Assembly: GCA_037046615.1 (NCBI GenBank)
Contig: JBAOHD010000034.1
Location: 124,001 to 188,000 of the forward strand
From: Phosphoribacter sp037046615
GTDB lineage: Bacteria; Actinomycetota; Actinomycetes; Actinomycetales; Dermatophilaceae
Direction of reading: 5' to 3'
Length of the DNA stretch: 64,000 nucleotides
Under the pieces are notes generated by a model, which was given only the letters and a program-made list of their open reading frames with translations, had not been told where the DNA came from and made no database searches. Below, piece by piece: positions 26,007-37,744 of this stretch (the stretch's first letter is position 1; each line of letters begins with the position of its first letter). The position numbers and the translations under genes were made by a program.

Positions 26007-29000
26007 AACAGTCCCCGCTGGTCGGCCCCAAAGCCACGACGCTGGCGGGCTCGCTCCAGGAGCAAATACAACACCGGCACGATGACCAAGGTCAGCACCG
26101 TGGAGCTCAACAGGCCGCCGATCACGACGAGAGCCAACGGTTGACTGATAAAGGCTCCACCCCCCGTGATCGACAAGGCCATCGGCACAAGCGCGAGGAT
26201 CGTCGCCAGAGCCGTCATGACGATCGGCCGCAACCGGTGCCGGGCCCCTTCGACGATCGCCTCCTCGATGCCTAGGCCTCGCCCCCGATATTGGTTGACC
26301 AGGTCGATGAGGACGATCGCATTCGTCACGACGATCCCGACGAGCATGAGCAAGCCGATCATGGATGCGACGCCGAGCGGCTTGCCTGTCACGAGCAGCA
26401 GGCCGATCGCCCCAGTAGCCGCAAAGGGGATGCTCACCATGAGCACGAGCGGCTGAAGCAGGCTGCCAAAGGTCGCCACGAGGATCGCGTAGGTGATCGC
26501 CACCGCGACCAGGAGCGCGAGGCCTAGTTGGCCGAACGCTTGCGCTTGGTCGGCGCTCACCCCACCGACCTTGGCAGTCGCCCCTGCCGGGAGCATGGTC
26601 TCCGACACGACCTTGGTGAGCGCGGCAGTTACCGCACCGAGGTCGTCGCTCGTCGGGGTCGCGCTGATCGTGGCAGTGCGCGCTCCGTCGGTGCGACTCA
26701 GGCTGGCTGGCGACTGCACCTCTTTGACGGTCGCGACCTGGGCCAACGTGACGGGCACGCCGCCGGCACCTGCACCGACAGGCAGCGCCGACAGTGCGGC
26801 CACATCAGCCGGCGCGACTCCCTGCCGCAGCGTCACGGTGTGCGCAACACCGTTGAGGGCCACCTCACCGAGCCTGGTGCCCCGCAATGCCGACGCCACC
26901 AGACCTCCGACGGCTCCCTCGCTCAGGCCTGATGAGAGCGCCTTGACTCGATCCACCTCGACGACGATCGTCGGAATGAGCGCCGACACGTCGTTGGTGA
27001 CATCCCGGGCGCCGCCGACTTTCTTGACCTGCTCGGTCATGATCTGCGCCGCCTCCCGAAGGGTGGCGTCGTCGGGCGCCTTGACGACGACCTGCACGGT
27101 GCTCGCCCCCGTCGGTCCGCCGCCGGTCGAGACCGTGACCGTCCCCAGGTTGGGTCTGGCATCGGCATACGAGCGGATATAGGCGACGAGCGCATCGGTG
27201 TCTCGGGCCGAGGAGGCCGTCACGGTGAAGTTCGCGTTGTTAGCCCCGCCGCCCGTAAAAGCAGCCAGTGGCCCGGCGCTTCCGACAGTCACCTGGTAGC
27301 TCTTCACGCCCGACCGTCCGATGAGCCCCTGCTCGAGTTCCTTTGCAGCAGCGTCCATCTGGGCAAGAGAGGTGCCAGCGGGAAGCTTCTGGGCTGATCG
27401 TGAGGGTGCCGCTGCCAGAGTTGCCGATGAAGTCGGTCTTGAGCAAGCGCGCTCCCGGCCGCCGACAGCACAAGCAGCAGGAAGGACAGCAGGACGGTCA
27501 CGACCGGCCGACGCAAGGCCCACCGCAGGGTGGGCAGATAACTCCCCTGGAGCCGGGTGACGGGTTCGTCCTGCTCCGGCAGGTGGACCGCGCCTTCGGG
27601 CGTCGCGCCGTCCTGCCGCGCCTCGCCCCCGTGGGTCCGCCGATCGGGGTATGCCGCCCGCCCACCGAGGCCGAACCTCCGACCACGATCGCCATGGCCT
27701 CGGCCGGCGCGCCCACCGGCACCTCGTCCACGCTGAGCTTCTGCGGCAGCGAGCGCAGCCGCCGCGGCCTTCAGTTCTGCTCGGGTGGTGGGCGCGGGCG
27801 TTGTAGGCGTCCGCCCCGACCGCGTCGTCGTCCGGCACGGGCATCGATACGACGCCGCGGTCGAGGGCGGCCAGCGGGCGGCGCGCAGTGAGCGCCCGGC
27901 GCGCATCGAGCGCCCGGCGCGCATCGAGGGCATGCCGGCCCGGCGTCGTGTGACGACCTGCCCGACGCGAAAGGTCGGCGGACGGCATACCAGCCCGATC
28001 AGTGCGACCAGAACCGGTCTGCCCGGCGGGCACCTCGTCCGCCTCCAGCTTCGGCCACCTCATGGTCGCGGAGGAACCAATAGCCCAGCACGGGCACGAT
28101 GGTCAGCGCGACGAACAGGGACGCGATCATCGCCATCGTGACCGTGAGCGCGAACGGCCGGAACAGCTCCCCCACCTGGCCACCGACGAGCGCAAGAGGG
28201 ACAAAGACGGCCACGGTCGCGAGGGTCGAAGACGTCACGGCGGTCGCGACCTCGCGGATCGCGGCAGGGATCGCCTCCCGTCTCGACTGACCCATCTGCA
28301 GATGCCGCTCGATGTTTTCGATGACGACGATGGAGTCGTCGACGACTCGCCCCACCGCGATCGTCAGCGCGCCCAGGGTGAGGATGTTGAGCGTGAACCC
28401 ACCCGCCCGGAGGCCGAGTAGGGCGATGAGCAGCGACAGCGGGATCGACACCGCCGTCACGAGAGTGAGGCGCAGCGACATGAGGAACAGGAAGACGACG
28501 AGGACGGCGAAGGCGAGCCCGAGCATCCCCTCGTTGGCGAGGTCCTTGACCGACTCCTCGATGAAGGGCGCCTGGTCGTAGACCACCTGGGTCTTGCCGG
28601 TTGTCACCATGCGTTCGAGGTCGGGGCGCAGCTTGCCCAACTCGTGCGAGATCGCGACGGTGTTGCCGTCCGGTGTCTTCGTGATCGCCAGGGTGAGGCT
28701 CGGCGCGCCGTCGGTGCGGGAGACCGAGGTCACGGTCGCATCAGCCAGCGCCACCGTCGCGACGTCCCCGAGAGTGACCGGCTTGGCAGCGGCTGCAGCG
28801 GCGGCGGCCGCGGCCGCAGCCGCGGCGGCCGTCCCCGTCGGCGGCACCGGTAGGGCCGCCGCGGACGACACCGCGGGGGCCAGCGGCAAGGCGCTGAGCT
28901 GCTCAAGGCTCACGATGGGGCTGCCGACCTGGACGCTCAGCTGGGTCTGACCCTTGGCCACCGTGCCGGCGGGGACGGTCACCCCGTTGGTTTGCAAGAG

Positions 29001-29609
29001 GGTCGTCAGCGCGGCCGGCGAGACCTTGGCCGCCGCGAGCTTGGCTTGGTCGACCGTGATGAGGACGACCCGGTCGGCGACGCCACTGACCTGCACGCTC
29101 CGCACGCCCGGGATGCCCTCGATCGCCGGCACGACCTGGGCCCGCACCTTGGCCAAGAGGTCCTGCTGATCGGACCCACCGGCCATCGACATTTGGATGA
29201 TCGGGAAGTCGGCGATGCTGCCGGTGATGACCTGCGTCGTGGCGCCCTCGGGGAGTGCCCGAAGGTTGAGGATCGCCCGCTGCGCATCGTTTTGAGCCTT
29301 GGACAGGTCTTCCCCATAGGCGAGGGTAACCATGACCGTCGAGAGGCTGTCGCTCGAGGTCGACGTCACCTTGTCGACGCCCCGCAGCCCGAGTACGGCG
29401 CCTTCCATCGGCCGGGTGACTCGCTCCTCGACCACCCCCGCGGCAGCCCCGGGCACCGACGTCACGACGCCCATGACGGGGAAGGAGATCGACGGGATGA
29501 GCTCGCGCTTGAGGGTCGACACGGCATACAGCCCGCCGACCATGAGGAAGACGGTCAGCAGCGCAGTCAGCGCGCGATTGCGGAGGCTGAAGACCGACAA
29601 GGCGTGCAC
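26003..29609 (-). pseudogene. RND-family efflux transporter (MMPL/AcrB type), broken by several frameshifts
   Basis: One pump of about 1,150 residues is spread over three frames. The first half (29609-27999) has MHALSVFSLRNRALTALL, periplasmic porter domains, then VGRVVDDSIVVIENIERHL and a helix bundle. A linker (about 27990-27560) holds an 18-bp repeat. The helix WALRRPVVTVLLSFLLLVL, then LLKTDFIGNSGSGTLTI, then QKLPAGTSLAQMDAAAKELE each sit in a different frame between about 27540 and 27380. The second half has IVVTNAIVLIDLVNQYR. At least three shifts are needed. A run of about 15 Ala (28795-28840) is unusual. Whether it is decay or indel error is open. Confidence 0.8.
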
Positions 29610-29778
29610 GGGTACTCCGGAAAGGGTGTGGACGAGCAGGGCGTGGGGTCAGGCTAGCCCCGCTCGCTGTCAGGGCTTGTATGCCGGGTCAATCGTGATC
29701 AGCCCGGCTCACCTGCAGGACGGGTCGCCTCGGATCCACCAGCTCTGCGCGGCGCGGGACCAGCCCGGCGATCGCGCT
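29610..29778. other. Intergenic stretch upstream of the RND gene
   Basis: These 169 bp hold no gene I can support. They include the region ahead of the RND start and one copy of the GTATGCC motif (near 29679). Confidence 0.5.
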
Positions 29779-30040
29779 TCATCGCGCGGTGGCATCCCAG
29801 GCTTGCGCCATGACGTGGGCGATCGGGGGAGACGCCTGCCCCAACGGGGTGACGGCGCCCGACGACCTGCTGACGAGCACCCCTGTGGCCGAGCCGCCTG
29901 CGGTCGACGTGAACCGGATCTGGTCGTCTCCGATGGTGAGCCGGACCAGGAGGTCACCGGTCCATCCGACGCCGCGGACGGCGTCGGCGACCTCGCTCAC
30001 CGGCGTGCGCCACTTCTCAGGGATCGGTCGAGGATCCGCC
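29779..30040 (-). pseudogene. Detached C-terminal piece of the lipoprotein-locus protein
   Basis: In the frame after the neighbouring protein's stop, the sequence continues as KPNPADPRPIPEKWRT, then VGWTGDLLVRLTIGDDQIRF and SPPIAHVMAQAWDATAR. The join is a one-base shift in the AAACCC tract near 30040. It reads as the natural end of the protein at 30017-30955, not as an independent gene. Confidence 0.5.
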
Positions 30041-30955
30041 GGGTTTGGCTTGCCCCTGCTCCACCGGCCACGTGACCTCGAGGAGGAAAGGTGAATCGGT
30101 CCGGACGGCGATCTTCGCACCTGGCCTGCTCGCGGCATACGCAAGGGGGTGCAACCGCCGGATCTCCGGGATGGCGCCGTGCATCCGCAGCGGCCCGTCA
30201 GCGCCGACTGCCCGAAGTTCGGCGAGGGTGATCGCGTCGGGGAGGGCGTCAAGGACGCTGCGCAATGTCGGCCGATCCGTGGTCTCCACGATGAGCGTGT
30301 CCCGCGTCATGAAGGCCCCGACGACTCCTGGTCTGCCCTTGAGGTCGGCGAGCAAGCCGGTCGTCACGCCAGGGGCAGGGGTATAGGTCAGGGTGTCGAG
30401 CCTGTCCGACGGCGCGTCCAGGGAGAGGGACAAGGGGCGCTTGTCCGCGGTGAGCCGACCGACCGTCCGCCACGACGATTCGGCCCGCGACCAGTCGGGG
30501 ACATTCCACGACACCATGGCCGGCCTGACGTCGATCCTCGTGACAGCTTGATCGGCGAGGAGCGCCTGCAGCACCGGCGCATCGGTGATCGGCTTGCCGG
30601 GCTCCTGGGCCTGCGCGTCGAAGGTCAGCGAGGCGGGGACGCCCCGGACCCCCGTGGCGGTGCTCACGGTGACGCCCACGACGGTGTTGAGGCGGGTCGC
30701 CACGCTCGATGGCACCACGAGGCCGTCGAGCGAGGACCGAATCACCGACAGCGCCGACGCACACGCGAGGATTTCACCCGCCGGTGCAGTCGCCTCGACC
30801 GTGGCGTTGACCGCTCCGTCGGCCGCACTCCACGCCGGGGCACTGACCTTCACATCAGGTGCCGAACATCCGGCGGCAGGAAGGCTCGCTGCTGCCGCTC
30901 GGGCCGACGGCAGGATCGCGAGCACCGCGGCGCGCTGGCCCGGCTCACTCGGCAC
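30017..30955 (-). CDS. Hypothetical protein, probably the middle part of a frameshifted lipoprotein
   Basis: This 312-residue stretch has no signal peptide of its own. It reads like repeated alpha/beta units (VNATVEATAPAGEILACASA, LLADLKGRPGVVGAFMTRD). GTG 30955 overlaps the preceding lipoprotein ORF by 11 bases. It could be a separate gene, but lack of an export signal and the matching style favour one protein with a shift near 30950. I do not recognise the family. Confidence 0.5.
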   Translation of the reverse strand: MPSEPGQRAAVLAILPSARAAAASLPAAGCSAPDVKVSAPAWSAADGAVNATVEATAPAGEILACASALSVIRSSLDGLVVPSSVATRLNTVVGVTVSTATGVRGVPASLTFDAQAQEPGKPITDAPVLQALLADQAVTRIDVRPAMVSWNVPDWSRAESSWRTVGRLTADKRPLSLSLDAPSDRLDTLTYTPAPGVTTGLLADLKGRPGVVGAFMTRDTLIVETTDRPTLRSVLDALPDAITLAELRAVGADGPLRMHGAIPEIRRLHPLAYAASRPGAKIAVRTDSPFLLEVTWPVEQGQAKPGGSSTDP

Positions 30956-31304
30956 ATGACACCGACCAGCCCCGGCCGTGGAGGATCGCTGCGAGGGAGC
31001 CGAGATTGTGCTCCCGCTGGGCCGCGTCCATCGCCTGTCCGAGCGACTCCACCTCAGTGTTCGACACGGTGTCGGCGACCTCAGCGTCGACCCGCCACTG
31101 GTCGACCGTGAGGCCGCCGCTGCCGGGCGCCCCGCCCGCGCTGATGTCGTTGACCTTGACGAAGATCTTCTGCCCAGCCGCCCATTCGGTCACGGCCGTG
31201 CGTTGGCCAGGGTCGGCACAGCCACCCAACGCACCAAGGATGGCCAGGGCGGCTGCACCAAGGATGGGTATGCCGTGTCGCCAACGACGGGGTCGCGTGC
31301 TCAT
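30945..31304 (-). CDS. Lipoprotein N-terminal region, hypothetical
   Basis: A 119-residue open frame starts with an Arg-rich n-region (MSTRPRRWRHG), a hydrophobic stretch, and a lipobox ending LGALGGC, so it is exported and lipid-anchored. The rest (KIFVKVNDISAGGAPG, TVSNTEVESLGQAMDAA) has no motif I know. It probably continues into 30017-30955 through a frameshift. The DEAD-box gene lies upstream in the same direction. Confidence 0.6.
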   Translation of the reverse strand: MSTRPRRWRHGIPILGAAALAILGALGGCADPGQRTAVTEWAAGQKIFVKVNDISAGGAPGSGGLTVDQWRVDAEVADTVSNTEVESLGQAMDAAQREHNLGSLAAILHGRGWSVSCAE

Positions 31305-31325
31305 GACCCCATCGTGGCACCCCTG

Positions 31326-32938
31326 TTAGCGGGACCGACCGCCTCGTCCACTGCCGGCGCGGGAGTTGGCCGAGAAGGCGGCTGCGCCACCACGGCGAGC
31401 AGGGGCTGCCCCACCCCGTGCGGGCGCCGCCCCGGTGCGGGCCGACGCTGACCCAGTCCGAGCCGGTGCCGAGCCGGTGCGGGCCGGCGTCGAGCCGGTG
31501 CGGGCCGGTGCTGACCCGGTGCGGCCCGGTGCCGAGCCGGTGCGGCCCGGTGCTGACCCGGTGCGCGCGGGAGCGGACGCGGATCGTGCCGGGGCCGAGC
31601 CCTGGCGGCCAGAACCCCCACGGGGAGCATTGCCAGCCGATGCAGCGCGCCCTGCTCCGCCGCGCCCAGAACCGACCCGCCCAGAACCGCGCCCAGAACC
31701 GCCTCGTCCCGACCCACGGCCGGCACCCGCGGACGAGACGTCGACTGCGGGCGTGAACCCACCGGCATACGAGCGCTCGCCGGGAGCGAGTTCGTGCAGG
31801 AGCGGGTGCCCGAGACCGACCTTGGTCGTCGTCGGGTTGACCCCCGCCTTGCGGGTGAGGTCGCGGACGTCGCGCACCTGGTCGTCGGTCATGAGCGTGA
31901 CAACCGTGCCGGCGTTGCCAGCGCGTGCGGTGCGGCCGGAGCGGTGCAGGTAGGCCTTGTGTTCGGTCGGCGGGTCGGCGTGGATGACGAGGCTCGATGT
32001 CGTCGACGTGGATGCCGCGCGCGGCGATGTCGGTCGCGACGAGGGTGCCGGCCGCGCCACTGTGGAAGGCCTCCATCGTGCGGACGCGGGCGTTCTGCGA
32101 GAGGTTGCCATGGAGCTCGACGGCAGGGACGCCCTTGGCGTTGAGCTGCTTGGCGAGGTTCTTGGCCCGGTGCTTGGTGCGCGTGAAGATGACCGTCCGT
32201 CCGGGCGCGGCTGCGAGGTCGACGAGCACCGGCAAGTGGCTCTGCGGCCGACACGTGGAGCACGTGGTGGGCCATCTCGGCAACCGGCGACTGGGCCGAG
32301 TCGGCTTCGTGGGTGACCGGTGACGAGAGGTAGCGCTTGACGAGGACACCGACGGCGTTGTCCAGCGTCGCCGAGAAGAGCATCCGCTGGCCCTCGCGAG
32401 GAGTGAGGTCGAGCAGGCGCCGGACCACAGGCAGGAAGCCGAGGTCGGCCATGTGGTCGGCCTCGTCGAGGATCGTCACCTCGACCGCGTCAAGGCTGGC
32501 CAGCCCCTGGCCGATGAGGTCTTCGAGGCGGCCGGGGCACGCGATGACGATGTCGACACCTTGGCGCAGAGCCGAGACCTGCGGGCCTTGCCCGACGCCG
32601 CCGAAGATGGTGCGGGAGGTGAGACCAGCGGTCGCGGCGAGCGGGGCGAGCGCCTCGTCGATCTGGGTCACGAGCTCGCGGGTCGGGGCCAGGATGAGGG
32701 CACGCGGCCGTTTGGGCTGGCGGCGCTTCGGGGCCGCCGAGAGCCGGGCGACGAGCGGCAGGAGGAAGGCGTAGGTCTTGCCTGATCCGGTGCGGCCACG
32801 CCCCAGCACGTCACGCCCGGCCATGGAGTCGGGCAAGGTGGCGGCTTGGATCGGGGTGGGGGTGGTGATGCCGCGCTGCTTGAGCGCAGCCGACAGTGCA
32901 GCAGGCACGCCAAGCGCGCCAAAGGTGATGTGAGACAA
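31326..32938 (-). CDS. DEAD-box ATP-dependent RNA helicase, with two frameshifts
   Basis: The helicase core is complete across three frames: Q motif TPIQAATLP, GRTGSGKTYAF (motif I), APTRELV, DEADHMADLGF (motif II), FSATLD (III), then VIFTRTKHRAKNLA, VATDIAARGIHVDD and HRSGRTARAGN (VI). Shifts lie at about 32250 and 32000. The start is a TTG at 32938 behind GGAG. The C-terminal tail of about 130 residues is an Arg/Gly/Ala-rich RNA-binding tail whose middle is a 7-residue repeat (APARTGS type). RhlE-like in ribosome or mRNA handling is the likely role. Confidence 0.87.
31425..31600 (+). repeat. 21-bp minisatellite in the helicase tail
   Basis: About eight imperfect 21-bp units (core GAGCCGGTGCGGGCC) encode the seven-residue repeats of the Arg/Gly tail on the minus strand. 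The unit keeps frame. On the plus strand it gives an equally regular but meaningless reading frame. Confidence 0.8.
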
Positions 32939-33176
32939 GCGAAAAACTCCAATGGAAAAGTGCGGTCGTTCCGCCCGGCGCGACAGAGGTGTCGCGGCGC
33001 TGATCAGGGCACCGACGCAACAAGAAAGACTTGCGAGTCTGGGGAGGCCCGAGGCGAAACTGAGCGGGCCGTGCTGCACAGTCTACGGGACATCCCAGGG
33101 ACGGGTGATCACGCCAGCCTTGCGGCACCGCCAGGCGAACCCCCGATCACGACCCGTTGGGTGACAGCGGACGGCA

Positions 33177-33182
33177 TACAGT
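33177..33182 (+). promoter_or_regulatory. -10 element for a probably leaderless SIMPL gene
   Basis: TACAGT ends six bases before the ATG at 33189, which puts it at -12 to -7 if the A of the ATG is the first transcribed base. No ribosome site is visible before this start. Actinobacteria often use leaderless mRNAs, so this is a fair but untested promoter call. Confidence 0.4.
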
Positions 33183-33188
33183 CTGTGC

Positions 33189-34014
33189 ATGGATCAGAGC
33201 CTTGAGATCACCGTGACCGGCACCGGCAAGGTCTCGCTGCCCCCCGAGCGCGCCACCGTGCACCTCTCGGTGGGCTTCGAGACGCCCAACCAGCAGGAGG
33301 CGCTTGACCGCACCACTGCGACCCTGCACGAGGTCGTGCGGCACATCGACTACCTCAAGGGCATGACGCCCTCACCGACGACGTGGTCGTCGGTCGGAGC
33401 CATCGGCACGCGGTCGTGGCGCCCCTTCCAGACCAAGGGCGTCACTCCCCCACCGATGTATGCCGCGAAGGCCGACGTCCAGGTGAAGTTCCGCGACCAG
33501 GGCGCGCTGGCCTACTTCGTCGACACCTGGGCCGGTCAGCCCGGCGTCACGGTCCGTTACGTCGAGTGGGCGTTGACCGAGCAGGTGCGCCTCGACAGCG
33601 AGGCCGACGCTCTCGGGCGGGCCGTTGCGAAGGCGACCGAACGCGCCCGAGTCATCGCGAAAGCGGGCGGCTTCAGCGATGTCCGCCTGGTCGAGGTCGC
33701 CGATCCCGGACTGCTCAGCGGGATGCGGACGGCGCAGGGCGGCTCGAGCGGCGTGTATGCCATGAGCGCCCGCAGCCGGCGCCCCCGCAGGCTCCAGCGA
33801 GCAGGGGCCGGTCGAGATCACGCCTGAGGACATCGACATTCAGTCGACGGTGCACGGGCGCTTCGTCGCGTTCGGTGAGCGCAGCGTCGGCCACTCGGAG
33901 GCCGACGGGGCAGCGGGCGCGGCAAGCGCAGCCAGCGCAGCCAGCGCGACCAGCGCGACCGCAGGGGCGGAGGCGGTGGGCGAGGGCGGCGCGTCGGGCG
34001 AAGGCAGCGCGTGA
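33189..34014 (+). CDS. SIMPL-domain protein, with one frameshift
   Basis: The N-terminal SIMPL (DUF541) domain has LEITVTGTGKVSLPPERATV, YAAKADVQVKFRD and the helix ALGRAVAKATERARVIAKAGG. After about 33765 the frame changes by one base and continues as APAAGAPAGSSEQGPVEITPEDI with an Ala/Ser-rich tail to 34014. SIMPL proteins are usually periplasmic or extracytoplasmic, but no signal peptide is seen here. The stop overlaps the next gene by GTGA. Confidence 0.82.
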
Positions 34015-34935
34015 GCCTGACTCTCGCAGCGGCAGTCGCCGAGGCTCCGGTCATCCTCGACGGTGGCCTCTCGACCCAACTTGAGGCGCGCGGGCACGAC
34101 CTGTCTGACTCACTCTGGTCAGCCAGGCTCCTGCTCGATGACCCCGACGAGGTGCGAGCTGCTCACGCCGACTTCTTCGCCGCCGGAGCGCAGGTCGCGA
34201 CAACCGCCTCCTACCAGGTCAGCGAGTCGGGCTTCCTCGCGGCCGGCCGCTCCGCGCACGAGGCTCGGGTTGCCTTGCGCCGCAGCGTGATTGTTGCGCG
34301 CGAGGCGGCCGACGCCGCGACGGCGGCGGACGGCATCCCCCGCTGGGTGGCTGGATCGGTCGGACCTTACGGCGCGACTCTGGCCGACGGATCCGAATAC
34401 CGCGGCGACGACGGCCTCACGGTCGACGAACTCCGCGCCTGGCACCGGCCGCGACTTGAGGCGCTCGCCGCGGCCGGCCCCGACGCGCTCGCGGTCGAGA
34501 CCATCCCCTCCGCCCGCGAGGCCGAGGCGGCTCTGCCGCGAGCTCGCGGCGATCGGGCTTCCGTTCTGGCTTTCCGTGACGCCTGCCGCCGGTCAGACCC
34601 GCGACGGCGGGTCGCTCGCCGATGCCTTCGCGGCGGCTGCAGCGACGCCTGGCGTGCTGGCTCTGGGCGCAAACTGTTGCGACCCACACGAATTCGAGGC
34701 TGCGGCGCGGGCCGTTGACTCTTCGCGAGCCGGCGGCAGCGGCATACCGGTGGTCTTCTATCCCAACAGCGGCGAGGTGTGGGACGCTGCCGCCCGGATG
34801 TGGCGAGGCGCCCCGACCGTCAGTGGGCTCGCCTCGGACTGGGTCGCCGCGGGTGCGCGCCTCGTCGGCGGCTGCTGTCGGGTCACACCGGCCCAGATCC
34901 ACGCGATGGCTGCAGCGGTCGCTGCCGCACCGTGA
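34011..34935 (+). CDS. mmuM: Homocysteine S-methyltransferase, with one frameshift
   Basis: It transfers a methyl group (from S-methylmethionine in the MmuM group) to homocysteine, giving methionine. Motifs are VILDGGLSTQLEARGHDL, TTASYQVSESGF and GSVGPYGATLADGSEYRGDD in the first frame. The second frame has WLSVTPAAG, LGANCCDPHEF and VGGCCRVTPAQI, which supply the zinc-binding cysteines. The shift is near 34530. Joined length is about 307 residues, normal for the family. Confidence 0.85.
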
Positions 34936-35007
34936 CGCAGTCGCCGCGCGCGCCGGGCGGGAGGTGCCGCCCGGCGGCGCGGTGACGTTGCGCGGCTGGT
35001 GTCGTGG

Positions 35008-37577
35008 CTACTTGTGGTCGAGCATCCAGACGCGGTCGATGTAGTCGCGCATCGAGCGGTCTGAGGAGAAGAATCCGCAGCGGGCGACGTTGAGGATCGC
35101 CGACCTGGTCCAGCGCGTCCACGTCGAGGTATGCCGCGTCGACCTCGGCTTGGGTGTCGATGTAGGACTGGTAGTCGGCCAGGACGAGGAACCGGTCGTT
35201 GCTCAGCAGGTCGCCGATGATCGGGCTTGCGGCCTGACGGTCGCCGCCGGTGAAGGCACCGCTGGCGATGAGGTCGAGCGCGCGGCGCAGGCTCGGGTTG
35301 GACTCGTAGTAGCTCGCCGGGTGGTAGCCCTGCGCCTGGAGCGCGGCGACCTCCGGCTCGCTCATGCCAAAGAGGAAGAAGTTGTCGTCGCCGACGAGTT
35401 CGCGGATCTCGACGTTGGCGCCATCGTCGGTGCCGATCGTCAGGGCACCGTTGAGCGCAAACTTCATGTTGCCCGTGCCGGAGGCTTCCTTGCCGGCGAG
35501 CGAGATCTGCTCCGAGAGGTCGGCCGCGGGGATGATCTTCTCGGCGCTGGTGACGTTGTAGTTGGCCGGGAAGGCAACGACGAGCCGCTTCTCGACGCGC
35601 GGGTCGGCGTTGACCACCTGACCGACCGCGGTTGATGAGGTGGATGATCTCCTTGGCCATGTAGTAGCCCGGAGCCGCCTTCGCGCCGAACATCACGATG
35701 CGCGGGGTGACGTCCTTGGGGTCGACTGCGCCGGAGATGATGCTCTCGTAGGTCGACACGATGTGCAGGAGCTTGAGCATCTGCCGCTTGTATTCGTGCA
35801 GCCGCTTGACCATGACGTCGACCATGTGCCCCTTGGGCAGGACGATGCCCTCGCGACGCTCGAGCAGCGAGTAGAGCCGGTCCTTGTTTTCGTCCTTGGC
35901 CGCCCGGAAGGCCGCGCGGAAGGCGGCGTCGTCGGCATACGGCTCGAGCTCCCGCAAGCGATCGAGGTCGGTCTCCCAGCCGTCGCCGATTGCCTCGGTG
36001 ATGACTTCTGACAGAGCGGGATTGGACATCTTGATGAAGCGGCGGGGGGTGATGCCGTTGGTCACGTTGGTGAACTTCTCGGGCCACAGCGCGGAGAAGT
36101 CGGGGAGCACCTTGTCGCGCAGCAGCTGCGAGTGCAGTGCCGCGACGCCGTTGACCTTCGTCGAGGCGACGGTCGCCAGGTGAGCCATGCGGACCGCGGG
36201 GAACGGGTAGTCGGAGATGATCGACATCCGCCGCACCCGCAACTCGTCGCCGGGGAAGGCCGCGCGGACCTCTTCGCAGAACTCGGCGTTGATCCGGTAG
36301 ATGATCTCGAGGTGGCGCGGCAGGAGCCGGCCGACGAGCTCGGTCGGCCAGACCTCGAGAGCCTCCGGCAGCAGGGTGTGGCAGGTGTAGGCGAAGCAGC
36401 GCTTGGTGATGTCCCAGGCGGCGTCCCACTCAAGGTCGTATTCGTCGACGAGCAGGCGCATCAACTCGGGGACCGCGATGACCGGGTGAGTGTCGTTGAG
36501 CTGGAAGATGATCCGCTCGGGCAGGGTCGTGATGTCGAGGTCGGCCTCGAGGGTGCCCTGGATGTAGTCACGCAGCGAGCAGGCGACGAAGAAGTACTGC
36601 TGCTGAAGGCGCAGCTCACGGCCCTGCGGCGTCGAGTCTTCGGGGTAGAGGACCTTGGAGATGTTTTCGGCGAAGGTCTGCGCGCGGACGGCTTCGGCGT
36701 AGTCGCCGGAGTTGAAGATCGCGAGGTCGAAGGCTCGGGTGGCCTCGGCGCTCCACAGGCGCAGCGTGTTGACCACGCCGTTGCGATACCCGGGAACCAT
36801 GTAGTTGTAGGGGACGCCGAGGACGTTCCAGCCCGGGACCCAGCGGCTGCGCGTGCGGCCGTCTTCGCCTTCGTAGCTCTCGGTGTGACCGCCGAAGTCG
36901 ACCTTCACCGTGCGCTCGGGGTTGTGGAACTCCCACGGGGCGCCGAGGGCCAGCCACGTGTCGGGGACCTCGACCTGGCGCCCGTCGACAAACTGCTGGC
37001 GGAAGATGCCGTATTCGTAGCGGATGCCGTAACCGATGCAGCTGACGTCCATCGTCGCGAGGGAGTCGATGAAACAGGCGGCCAGGCGGCCGAGCCCGCC
37101 GTTGCCCAGCCCGGGCTCGACTTCCTGGGCGCGCAGGACGGTGAGGTCCAGACCGCAGGCGGCCATCGCCTGCTCGACGATGTCGGTCATGGCGGTCGCC
37201 ATCAAGGCGTTGCCGAGCTGACGGCCCAGGAGGTATTCGGCCGAGAGGTAGCCGACCATCTTTGCCGGGGTCCGGCGGCGCCGCTTGGCGGTCTCGAGCC
37301 AGTCGGCCATGAGGTAATGCCGGACGGTGCGCGCGAGGGCGAGGTATTGGTGGTTGATCGTGGAGCGGCTCAGCGACACACCCTCGCCAAAGCTCAGCTC
37401 GTGGAGGAACTGTTTGATGAAGCCCTCGACGGTGCGTTCGGGTGCAGAGACCTCGCGCAAGGCCAGCGGGTGGGTGGGGGTGCGGAGGGTCCCCAGTTTG
37501 CGGAAGTCCGTGACGGGCACTTGGAACGGGCCGGTCATCGCGGCTTGCGCTACCTGGCCAATGTGTTCGTCGCTCAT
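35008..37577 (-). CDS. glgP: Glycogen phosphorylase, with two frameshifts
   Basis: It releases glucose-1-phosphate from glycogen or maltodextrin. The N-terminal domain holds VGYLSAEYLLGRQLGNAL, PGLGNGGLGRLAACF and FQLNDTHPVIAVPEL. The C-terminal domain, in the next frame after about 35632, holds the PLP lysine in SGTGNMKFALNG. After a second shift near 35115 the expected end AILNVARCGFFSSDRSMRDY is read to a TAG at 35008. Full length is about 855 residues. ATG 37577 has an AAGGGA ribosome site. Confidence 0.92.
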
Positions 37578-37744
37578 CGGGTCCCTTGTGCTCGCTGACC
37601 CTGAGGACACGTTGGACCCGACCCTGTCGACGGGACCGCCCCCAGGGCGTGAAATTCCAGGCTAGTGCACCCGGCAAGATCGGGCACAGCCCCCTCGGCT
37701 AACGGTCGATGAAATCGTTTCCCCCCGGCGTGCCGCGGTCCGAG

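Noticed and set aside
31366..31953. Plus-strand frame with regular EPVRAGADP repeats
   Set aside because: It is antisense to the helicase-tail minisatellite; the regularity comes from the 21-bp unit.
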